This document shows, one piece after another, positions 34,846 to 45,166 of a DNA stretch of 64,000 nucleotides. The number at the start of each line of letters is the position of its first letter. Positions within the stretch are counted from its first letter, which is position 1. The notes beneath the pieces are model-generated. The model saw nothing but the letters and a program-made list of their open reading frames with translations. It ran no database searches and was not told the DNA's origin. The translations under genes and the position numbers were made by a program. Source of the stretch: Anaeramoeba flamelloides (taxonomy: Eukaryota; Metamonada; Anaeramoebidae); contig JANTQA010000070.1 in the NCBI GenBank assembly GCA_027625915.1, positions 12,095,001-12,159,000 on the forward strand. Reading direction: 5' to 3'.

Positions 34846-37800
34846 ATGTTATTTCCTCTTTTAACAACCCATTCTCCAGAAACAATTGGTACATTTATTG
34901 GAGCACCCCTAAGCATACTCGGTGCAATACTGACATTCTGGTTTTCAAAATATGTTTCCTATAAAACATTTCCTTTCAAGCATTATCTTACAATGTTGTC
35001 CTTTTTTGACTTTACAATGGGTGTAATTCTTTTTGTTCCTGGGGCTAAATTTCCGGCTTTTTGCAAAATTCAACCTCTGTAAATCTTTTCTCCTCCTTTT
35101 TTTGGATTCTTTAATTTCCATAGTTTTGTGTTTTTTTTTTTTTTGCAACTTTGAAAACTAACCCCTTATTTGTTTTTTTTTGACAGACTTGTGGCTGTAA
35201 CATGGATACCACCTATTTGGGCTTCTTCGTTTCTCTCTTGTGGGATCTGGTTTTATGTGGTTAAAAATTGGACTTTAAAGCAGGTTTCAAAACGACTTTT
35301 GCCAATATTTACTTTCTTGATGATCGTTATTGAGGTTTTTGAAATTTATGTTTTTCACTATTGGGGACAAGGAGAAAAAGAATATACAAATTGGTTCGAG
35401 ATACTCTTTTAAATTTTTTTCTCTTTTTATTTTACCTTCATTCGTAAACCTTTTTATTTTTTTTGACACTAATTTATCAAACCCTTTTTTTTAAAAATAT
35501 TTTCTTAGTCAGAAACCAAATGTTTTTTCCTGTTTTTGATTGAAAAAAAATACACGAAGAAAATTTAAATTGAAAAATCCTTTGAAATTTCTCCTTTCTG
35601 TTTTTTTTTTCAACAGCAAAATTGAAGGGTGGGTACTATTTTCTTTTTCTTTAAATGCTTGTCATTAAAACAAATTATTAGAAACGTCTTCAATAAAACA
35701 AACTCTTTTCCAAGAACTAAAACCCATCATAAATCCATCCTGGTATTTTAAATTCAAATGGGATCAAATTTCATCTGATTATTATACTTTTAATACTGGG
35801 CTCTAGAGAAGTTTTGGTTTTATTGAGGATTCTTGGTTCACCCTCAACTCTAACAAAAAAGGACCAAATAAATAAACAAAGATTCACAAATTACAATCTA
35901 TTTCTTTGAAAGTTACTATTTGTTCTTAAAGAAGGATACGATGATGAAGTGAAAATTTTTTCCCATTTATTTTTAAAATATAAGCCAAATAGATTTTTTT
36001 TTTTAATTCTTATTTCCTTGTTGTGAAAAGAAAAAGGCTTAATCTGAATAATAGTTATTCTTTTGATATTTTAGTTCTGTATTGATTATTTTTTAAAAAA
36101 GGTTTTTAAAAAAAATTATTAAATAGAGGGTCAAAAAAAATTCAAGCTGACGTTAAAATGAAATAACCAAAATTTAGATTTTATCTGAAAGTACAATAAG
36201 GAAGCCAAATTAAATTCCTAGAAATATCATTTCTAATTGGTTTTGTCAGTTCTTGGTGTTATTCAACCAATAATTTGGAAATAAATGAGAACTTTCAATC
36301 AAAATTTTTCTTCTAAAAATCCGAAAATAACAATAACATTTTTCAAATTCAACCCTCTTGAAAAATTATAAAAAATAAATCAAATCCAAGGAACATATTA
36401 ATCAAAGCGTTTTGGTATTGAAAATTTTATCTCTTGGGGTTCATAAGGACTATTATACATCAAATTTTTGGGAATTTGTAAATTTTGCCTGTTCAGATTC
36501 CTAATTTTAAATCACCTGTATAGGTATAAAACAAAAACTCAGGAGATTTCCATTTTTTTTCTTTTTCACTTTTTTGGAAAGTTCTTTTCCAATTTTTTTC
36601 CAAAAAAATTACAAAAAAAAATAAAAACAAATAAAGAAAAAAATTTCATTGAAAGATCTCAATGACAAAGCAAATGTTACTTGGAATGAAATAACAAACA
36701 CTTGAAATTCCAAGAAAATTAGATTTGGGTCATACATAAAAAAATTTATTATTTTTCCACACTTTTACTTTGTTTATTTTTTTCGATTTATTTTTTTTAC
36801 GGAATTGTTTTTGAAATTTTTTTTATTGCAAGGCCTATAGTCGCTAAATACATCTGTTTCAGTCAATTCAGTTTCCAAAAAAAAAATTTGTTCTTTAATT
36901 TTTCATTTATGAACTAAAAATGAAAATTTCTTTTCTTTTTTTATAGAAAAAATTACAACTTCAATTTTATTGTGTTTGAAAAATTCTTCGAGAATAAATC
37001 TTGCAAGGATGAATTTATCCCTATTTTTAATCCCCTTTTTTAATTCTCTGAATTTTTGACCATTTTCTTCGTAAAATAGATTGCTGTTTTTTCATGATTG
37101 AAAAAAGACTTTTTTAAATTAAAAATGATTTTCAAAATCCTGATTTTTTCTTTTTACTCAAAATATTCATTAAATTTACTACTGAAAAACAACAACCCAT
37201 ACACCCTCATTGATAATACTTGATTTTTTTCAAAGCTTTTTGTTGGAAAAAAGAGATTACTTGTCTAGGACAAAAATAAAGGGGTTTTGGAAAGCACTGC
37301 CAACTTACAATTAATGATTTGATCAGGCAAAAAATACTAACTCATAAAAATTTGATGTATAACAGTTCTTCTGAACTCCAAGAGATAAAACTTATAATAC
37401 CATACCACTTTGGTTCATACATCCCACTAAGTGGCTTTATTTTTGGTAATCCTTAATTTTAAGAAAAAATCAAATGAAAATCAATATCAAATTTAACAAA
37501 ATTATTCGTATTCCTTTAATAGAATTAGAACAACATGGTTTTACTTTAACTATACATTTGGTATTAAAAAAAACATGAAATTTCAAAACAATCATGTAAC
37601 AAATAAAAATGCAAAAATAAAAAAATGTGAAAACATGATTTCCATTTTCAAATTTGCAAATTACATTTTTTCTGGGAATATCCCTTCAAACTGAAAAAAA
37701 AAACATGTACTCAATACATTACAGCTTTAATAAAAATATTGGAAAATAGTATAATATCGAATCTATCAAAAATAATCAAAATAATTATACTCAAAAAGGA

Positions 37801-40800
37801 AATTTGATTAAATCTCTCAAAATATTGTTTCTTATTGATTTTGTAAAGATCTTTCATTTTTACAACAAATAATCAAGAAAATTTTTTGGAATTTTAAATC
37901 AAAATTTTCATTTTTTTTTTATTATTTTGAAAGGAGGAAATTAATTTTCTCTTAGATCTGTTAGTTTTTTTGTCAATTAAGAAATAAAACGAAAATTTAA
38001 ATAAATTTTCAGTTTATTTCTCAAAAAAAGTAAAAAAACCCTCAAGAAGTTTTTCTGGAATTTAAAATAATTGAGTTAAAACTGATAATTTTAAAAGATT
38101 TTTCTCAATTATTTTGAATTCTGAAAAAACTGGGCACTTGACGGCACTCTACGGTACTTAAAATTAACTTTTTTTTTTTTTTAATTCGTAAGAATTGAGT
38201 AAATCAAAGATTTTTCTGCATCCTTTTGAATTTTGAAAAGGTGCTGTTAGTTTTTCTTGAGTTTTCTGTTTTATTTGTAAAATCTATTGATTTTCGTTAG
38301 GTTTTTTTGAGTTTTCTATTGATGTGGAAAATCAATAGATTTTCCATTAGGTTTTTATTAGTTTTGTATTTATTTGGAAAATCGATAGATTTTCGTTAGG
38401 TTTTTTTGAGTTTTCTATTTATTTGTGGAATATCAATAGATTTTTGTTATGTTTTTTTTTACTTTAGAAATAAACCGAAAATTTTGATAAATTTTCGGTT
38501 TATTTCTAAAGTAAAAAAAAAAACTAGAACACTTCACAAATAAAATAGAAAACCTCAAAAAAACCTATAAGACTTAACCGATAAAACAGAAAACCCCAAA
38601 AAAATTTCCGTTAGGTTTATTTTTATTTTGTAATTAAAGGAAAAATTATTAAATTTTCAATTTCTTTCTAAAATTAAAATAAAAAAATATACCCAAAGGT
38701 ACTAAACGGCGCTCGATGGTACTTCACTTAGGTTTTCTTGAGTTTTCTGTTTGATTTTAGAAATTTCAATAAAGAATCATAATTCTCTTTATCATTAACC
38801 AATGGCAATATAAATGATGTGTCTTTATTTCGAATAATATCTTTGATATTATTCTTATTATTTTTGTTTATTTGAATTGATACTTTAATCCAAATTATTT
38901 GATTTTCTTGATAGAATGGGCAGACCTCATAAAAAATGATCGATATCTCAATCTCTTTTTAAGGTTGAAATATCTTTTACGTAAATTACAAGATTTTGAT
39001 TTTTATTTGTTCTTATCATAAACATAATAATATATATTTAGGTAATTTGTGAACTATATTAGTTTTAATATGGAGGTAGATCCCTTCCATTTTAAATATT
39101 TTTATAGTTAAAATATGATTTTCATTTTTTAATTGAGGAATGGCAGTAAATTCCAAACTCTAAAATTAAGTAGGGTTTTTTTAACAAAAATCGAACTTGA
39201 GTAACATTATTTTCAAAAAGTGTGAATAAAAATTTTTAAACAGTCATCTATAAAACAGTAGATAAACTCCAATAGACATATTTCCAGGACCTTTTTGAAA
39301 GATTTTTTTTGTTGTACTTTTTGAAAAGGGCTTGATTTTTAATTTTAATTTTAAAATATAAATAGATTAAACTTACCAATATCTAATTTGTTTATTTCAA
39401 CCAATTAATTATTGAGAACCCTTTTACTTGGAAATTTTTTTCTCGGATTTTTGCTAATTCATTTTATTTATTTATGTTTAAGGTACTCACATTTATAACA
39501 GTGAAATCTAAAATTAAAGTTTATTTCTATTGGTGTTAAACATATTATTGTACCAAAGTTTAAATGTCCCTATAAATACGATTAGTAAAATAAAACTCTT
39601 TGATGAGGTAATCAGTTTAAAAAATAATACTTGTATTTATATAAAAAATTCAACAATTTTAGGAAAAAAAATTAGCAAAAAATTTAAAGGTTGAGTAATA
39701 AATATTCAGACTACAAGATTGAAAAATATCTGTTGTTATTCAAAGTATAGAAAATAAGAAATATATTTTTCTTGATATGGTGATATTTATAGCGCCCATA
39801 TTGAAAAATCTTACTTGTTTTCGAAACAATGAGTCAAATTACGTGATTTATTATTTGTTGAATGGTGAGGATCTTTAATGAAAAAAAATTAATAAAAAAA
39901 AAATAAAAATAAAAATGAAAAAAATCCAACCAAGTTTTTAAAAACGTTTTTTTTTCCATCTTCAAAGCTAGACGTGATTTTTAAATTCTAATAAAAGTAT
40001 TAAAAGTAATTACTCTCAACCAAAAAAATAACTTCTTTCTAAATTACAACATTTTTAAAAAGTTATTTTCTTCACACTCTTTAGACTCGCAAAATAAATA
40101 ACATTAGCCAATAACAACCCCTTTTGAATTCGTTTTTTTTTTTTTTAATAAAAAAAATAACTAGTTAATTAAGATCTAGATAAAATTCACATTTCTTCTA
40201 TCCGTCTGTCTTTTACTATTTTTTATCTTTATAGACTTTAACAAAAACTCAACCTTTTATTTCTCATAAAAAAGAAGAAGAAAAAACTAATAATATTCAT
40301 AATCGGGTGAGTATCATTGAAGAAAGATTTTTTTACTGGAAATAACCAATATAAATATACCTAGAAAAAAGGTTATTTTTTATCATTTCTTTAAGCTTAG
40401 GTTTCAAAAAAATAATAAATTTTTTAAAAATTGTCTTGAAAAGTAGAAGATTCATTGATAAAAATTCTATTTTTTAAAAAATTAATAATTAACGGAGAGA
40501 TTATTTTTACCAATTATGTTCATCTATCGAAAATTAATTGGAAATACTACGAATTCCATTGAAATGGAACTAAATCAATCAATCTTGGGGTTTTTATTTT
40601 AATAAGAAATGAACAATATATTAAAATTAAAAAAATAAAAAAATAGTTACTTTTTATTTTTATTCAAGAAGTGTAAATTACACTCTAAATTGCCTTTTAC
40701 TTATATTTTTAAAACGATGTTTAAGTGTGAAATCATTAATTACACTATTATTATGGAAGTGGGAAAGACATACCTAAATTATAGTTTATGATTAAAAAAA

Positions 40801-41438
40801 AAACAAAAAATTGACAAGAAAAAAGAAAAAAGAAAAAGACAACAACATAAAAAAAATCATAAATGATATTAAATTATTTTGAAATTAAATGAAATACATT
40901 AACATAGTTAATAAATATAATATTATTTAAAAACCACAAATCATTGTTAAAAAATATTTTTTATTATAGGTGTTGGGTCGGTAAAAATAAAAGATTGTTA
41001 ATTCTAACACTTTATTCTCCATACTGGTTTTTTGTTATTGTGTGTTTAATTTTTGCTTTTATGCTATCAAAATTTTATATCCAACAACCAGAGCAAGATT
41101 TAAATACAAAATCAAAAATTCGAAGATGGTTATTATTTCCTGTACTTCTTTTGTTATCAGCCATTTGGACAAGTTCAAAAAGGATTAGACAACTGGTTAA
41201 TCCAAATGCAGATGATCTCGGGTGGTTAGATTTTTGTCAAGGCTTCTTTTCGCCATTAATTGGATTTTTTGACTTTTTATTATTTTATATTTTTGATCCA
41301 ATGATTAGGAGGGAAGTGATTGAGAATATTAAAAATAACAATGAATCAAATAAAGATAAAATAATGGAAAATTTAATAATAAATAGTTCGGAAGATATAA
41401 GCGAAAGTTCAAGTTCTGAAAGCGAATTGTTGATATAA
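34846..41438 (+). CDS. Class E (cAMP-receptor-like) seven-helix GPCR, 3 exons with a 5.58-kb intron
   Basis: Plasma-membrane receptor likely coupled to heterotrimeric G proteins, with ligand unknown. Exons are 34846-35078, 35187-35393 and 40970-41438, giving 302 aa. Intron 1 is 108 nt (GTAAAT...GACAG, phase 2). Intron 2 is 5576 nt (phase 2). Hydrophobic helices lie at about residues 14-36, 47-66, 80-103, 115-137, 156-182, 200-215 and 232-254. Cys73 (FCKIQP, top of helix 3) can pair with Cys148 in the second outer loop. The exon 2/3 junction gives YTN-W-CW, the CW pattern of Dictyostelium cAR proteins, then YSPYWFF in helix 5. The C-tail is Ser/Glu-rich (SSEDISESSSSESELLI), like cAR tails that are phosphorylated. 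Oddity: the intron 2 donor is GTTCGA, far from the GTAAGT consensus, but it is the only GT that fits. Confidence 0.78.
38247..38445. repeat. Four tandem 50-bp units in the GPCR intron
   Basis: Units begin at 38247, 38297, 38347 and 38396. Each reads TTAGGTTTTTTTGAGTTTTC, then TATTTATTTGG, then a short palindrome of the form AAAATCNATAGATTTTC. The spacing is a regular 49-50 bp. An inverse version of the unit (AAACCTCAAAAAAACCTATA) follows at about 38551-38575, beyond the hairpin. Confidence 0.65.
38453..38520. repeat. Perfect 32-bp-arm hairpin
   Basis: The arm TTTTTTTTACTTTAGAAATA plus AACCGAAAATTT, a 4-base loop TGAT (38485-38488), and the exact inverse arm. A weaker version of the same hairpin (GAAATAAAACGAAAATTTA) lies at about 37981-38020. 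Related sequence is near 55155 and 44470-44640, together with GAGTGC/GCACTC-type boxes. Confidence 0.7.
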
Positions 41439-41779
41439 AATTGATATTTTTTTCATTAGTATCCTTTATATTATTATTATTATCATTATTATTATTTTTT
41501 TTTTTCGTTTTGCCAAAAGTGATTATATTCTTTTTATATTATTATTTTTTATTTTATTTTAATTTTGGTCATTGGTTCAAAATTAATCTTTTGTTTAAAA
41601 TTGTTTTATATATTTAAATAAAAGGTTGTATATTCACACTATTAATATATAAATATATATTCAGAATAAAATTTTCAATATTCCTGAGTTTTTTTTTTAT
41701 TTTTTGTTCATTTAGGTATTAATAAGTGGTAAAAATAAACACCAATCTAAAATTGTGACTCACCTGAAATAATAAATTG

Positions 41780-42325
41780 AATGTAAACCTCAATTCAAAA
41801 TTTTTAACCCACCAAAATTCGATTTGTGAAAAAAAAAAAAAAACTTATTTTATCAATTCAAGAAGATTTACCAAATTAGAACCATTCAATAATTGAAATT
41901 TTAACACTTTTTTATAAATTACAATACTCACAAAACAATAAATAAATAATTATCAATACAAATAAATTATCTGTGTGTTAAAAATTTGGGAGAGAGCAAA
42001 ACAAAAATAAACAATTAGTAAATTTGTTTAAATTCTATTAGGATTATTGATCGATCAAATGGTAAGATACTACCAACAAATTTTATTTGAGTTCTTCTGT
42101 TTGGAACAACTCAACTTTAACATAGTATCAATTGATCAAAAAAAATTTGATCGGACGAAACAAGTTACGTAATTCAAAAAATGAAATGAAAACAAAAAAC
42201 TAAAAGACAAAAAAAAATTTTTCATCTTTTACAAAAAAACAAAATTATCTCCAATTTCAATGAAATTGTATTATTGTGATTGTTTGGAACGTTTTAGCTT
42301 TGTGGAAAATTTTGGAATTTTAGTT
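41780..42325 (+). repeat. Interspersed repeat E, copy 3
   Basis: Same block order as 3059-3600: AACCTCAATTCAAAATTTTT, TAACCCACCAAAATTCG, TTATCAATACAAATAAATTA, TTAAATTCTATTAGGATTAT. It ends by TTGTGGAAAATTTTGG. Confidence 0.65.
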
Positions 42326-42368
42326 TATATGTATATATCCTTTAGTATTTAGCAACAACAAAGAATTA

Positions 42369-42857
42369 TAGCAGTGAAAAAAATAGCGGACATGAAAAAA
42401 ATCCCAGACAAGATTTTTAATTGTGAGTATTAGTAAAATTTTTGTCTAATTTCAATGAAATCCTTATTATAAATAACCAAATTTTTTATGAGATTAGTAA
42501 TAAACCTACCTAAAGTCCATCAAAGTAAGGTGTCTTTAGAATACTCGAGTAATTGTTTGATAGCCTAATGTTGATCAACTTTTTTTGAAAAAAAATCAAG
42601 TTTTATTGAGGTTTACTAGAGTTTGGAAAATGATAATTTTTCTTCTGGTTTTTTGATTGATTGAATGGTGTTTTGAACAAGTGTGATTTCATTAATCATC
42701 ATTCTAATAAGTGGGGGAGTTATAATTGAAAAAGTTCGATTCTTAAAAAAAGGAATTTGATTGTAAATAAATGAAATTACACAATAATTTTACTAATATT
42801 CACAATTAAAAATCTTGTCTGGGATTTTTTTCATGTACGGTATTTTTTTCACTGCTC
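42369..42857 (+). mobile_element. TA-flanked MITE, family C, copy 2 (489 bp)
   Basis: The ends are TAGCAGTGAAAAAAATAGCG and, inverse, GAGCAGTGAAAAAAATACCG. TA lies on both sides (42367-42368 and 42858-42859). The interior matches 33959-34453 throughout (AATAAACCTACCTAAAGTCC, TGATTGATTGAATGGTGTTT). It carries the shared subterminal block in both arms. Confidence 0.72.
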
Positions 42858-43256
42858 TAAATATGATTTGTAATTAACTTTTAAATCATTCTAAATCATA
42901 TTATTTTAAAAATTGATTAAAATAAAATCAAAAACTAAAAAAAAATGAGTCACAATTTTTGAAATGAGTATTACCCATTTTTTCTTACTTTACTTTCCCT
43001 GTAAAAAAGGTTAAAAGAAGATTTTTTACTTAATAATTAAATTCATTTTATTAGAAATTAAAGAGTATCAATTTTCTATGTGATTATTTGCCTTTTCAAA
43101 AATCTTTTTTTTTCCCACATGATCTTATAATAAAAAAAGTTACAAGAAAAGAAAAGAAAAAGAAAAAAAAGAATAAAAGAAAAAAAAAGAAAAATTTTTC
43201 AAAAAAAGAAAAAGAAAAAGCAAAACAAAAGAAAAAAAAACATAATGTTTTTTTTT

Positions 43257-43563
43257 TTTTTTCATTGTTTATGGCCACTATTGAATCATGAACTATTGCC
43301 CTTGTATGGAAGCAGTTATTTAAGAACTTAGTCTTAGGGTTGTATATGTATTTGTAATTAATGTTAGCTAGTAGGGCATAAGTATTTTTCTCTTTTGTTT
43401 GTTGGTTTATTATTTTATTATTTTCTTTTTCATTGTTTTCTAGTGTTTTCTTATTTTGAGTTTTCGGAAATTTTAGGTGTTCTAGTCTGACTAAGTCTTT
43501 TAATCATTCTAATCTCGCTTCATTATAGGTCGGGCATTCCGATAACAAAAACAAAAACAAAAT
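43257..43563 (+). mobile_element. LINE-like 3' end (5'-truncated)
   Basis: A 300-bp island clearly less AT-rich than its surroundings. It ends CGGGCATTCCGATAACAAAA and short AACAAA repeats, a layout typical of non-LTR retrotransposon 3' ends (GGGCATTCCG-like box plus a short tandem tail). No coding part is visible, so this is an inference from the tail structure. Confidence 0.4.
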
Positions 43564-45166
43564 GTTACAAAATTAGAAAAAATGAAAGAAAATGGAAAAA
43601 TTTTTCAAAAAAAAGAAAAAGAAAAAGAAAAAGAAAAACAAAAGAAAAAACGATTCTGATCCAAAATTTTAAAAATATTTTTTTGATAATAATATATGGG
43701 ATAAACCCTCAAATCAACTTCTATTTACAGAATAAAGTGAGTCAATTTTTTTTAAATCTAGTTTTTTTATTGGGTATATTTTTAATAACTTTTAATATTG
43801 ATCTTAGTCTTTGATTAATACTAGTATTTTACCTTTTATTTCAGATTTAAAATAATTAAAAAATTTAAATATAGATTATAATTGATATAAGATAATTGAT
43901 AAGAATAATCTTAATCCAAGATCAATTATGAATTGTTGATTTTTAAAAATATATTAAAATCTATCAAAAGGGTTTTGAGCCATTTTTTTCATTTTAGTAT
44001 TTTTTTTTTTTTTTAGGTCCATAGTTATATATTTAGATTATGGATAATCTTTTTGAATGGTTGTTTTATGTTTTTTTATCGGCTATTCCAAATTCTTTGT
44101 CTATTCCATTGAACATAAAAATTGTGAGTTTTAAATTATCAATGTTCATTCTTCATTAAAATAAGACTGTAAATAAATTTTTAAAGTATATCCTCTTAAA
44201 AACTCAAATATTCTGAAAAAAATTAATGTATTGTATAACAAAAAAAGATGTGTAATAATGGATCTAATTGGTAAACACCTCTTTTGTTACCTGAGTAATA
44301 TTTTCAAATCAAATTTTTAATGAATTTATTTTTATAAATTTATTAACAACAAGTCTAACACGCTAGTGGATAACTGAATCAAAACATTTGACCATATCAA
44401 AATTTATACAAAAAATGTACAATCAATATATTTTTGAGGGTTGAAAACAATTTCTAAATAAAAATTTAGAAATTCCGTCAAGTGCCTTCAATTGTCGTAG
44501 AGTGCAGTCAAGAAAACCTATATGCAGATTTTTTTAATTTGAGAATTAAGATAAATCAAAGTATTTACTCCATTCGTTTAAATTCTCGAAAAGCTAAAGT
44601 CAGTTTTTTTTAATTTCAAAAATTCAAAAAAAACTAAAGGGTAAACAAGAGGAATGAAAAATCCCTCCCTTAAATAATATAAAAAAAAAAGCTGATCTTT
44701 TTTTGAATCAAACAATAAAAATTTCGAAGACAAATTAAAAATTGAAGAAACATAGGGAATTATTAAACTTTAAAGTAATAAACGATTTTATTTTTTTCTT
44801 TCTAAATATATATATATATATAAATATATATATAGTGATAACATTTTACTAATATTATATTAAATCTTATTTTTTAATATTAAAAGAAAAAAAAAAAAAG
44901 AATTAATTTTGTTTCTTTATGTTTTGTTTAATTTTTTGATTATTTTCTTGATTTCTAACTTTATTAATAATTTTGGAAAATTCAATGCAATCCCTAAATG
45001 ATCCTTCGTATTCTGGTAAGTTGGTATCTTTGGAATATTTCTATTTAATTATAAGAGTTAAATACAAAAAATAAAAAAAGAGGATATTCGTTATTCAAAT
45101 TAAAAAATTTATATTTTTGAAAAAATCAAAACGGTTTTTGGATTAAAAAAAAAAAAAAAAATTAAA

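Larger units (their letters stand above)
35394..40969 (+). other. Giant intron 2 of the GPCR gene
   Basis: A 5576-bp intron ending TTATTATAG. It holds a repeat region with four 50-bp tandem units and a long hairpin (about 38020-38770) and a stretch like the flank of repeat L (about 39500-39790). The rest is AT-rich, with no coding signal. The 65-codon open frame at 36468-36665 is low complexity at its end and looks like chance. Confidence 0.7.
41439..45166. other. Intergenic spacer between the convergent GPCR and acyltransferase genes
   Basis: Contains repeat E copy 3 (about 41780-42325), MITE family C copy 2 (42369-42857) and a LINE-like 3' tail (43257-43563). The A/G-rich and poly-T stretches at 43130-43250 generate false open frames on both strands. 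A 28-codon ATG frame ending at a GTGAGT donor (44040-44123) has no partner exon. Confidence 0.55.

Noticed and set aside
43088-43291. Lys-rich (+) and Phe-rich (-) frames
   Set aside because: Low-complexity A/G-rich sequence; no protein features.
44870-45020. Hydrophobic frame ending FGKFNAIPK, and an ATG frame ending at a GTAAGT donor near 45015
   Set aside because: Short, AT-driven, with no partner exon; it lies just beyond the 3' end of the acyltransferase gene.
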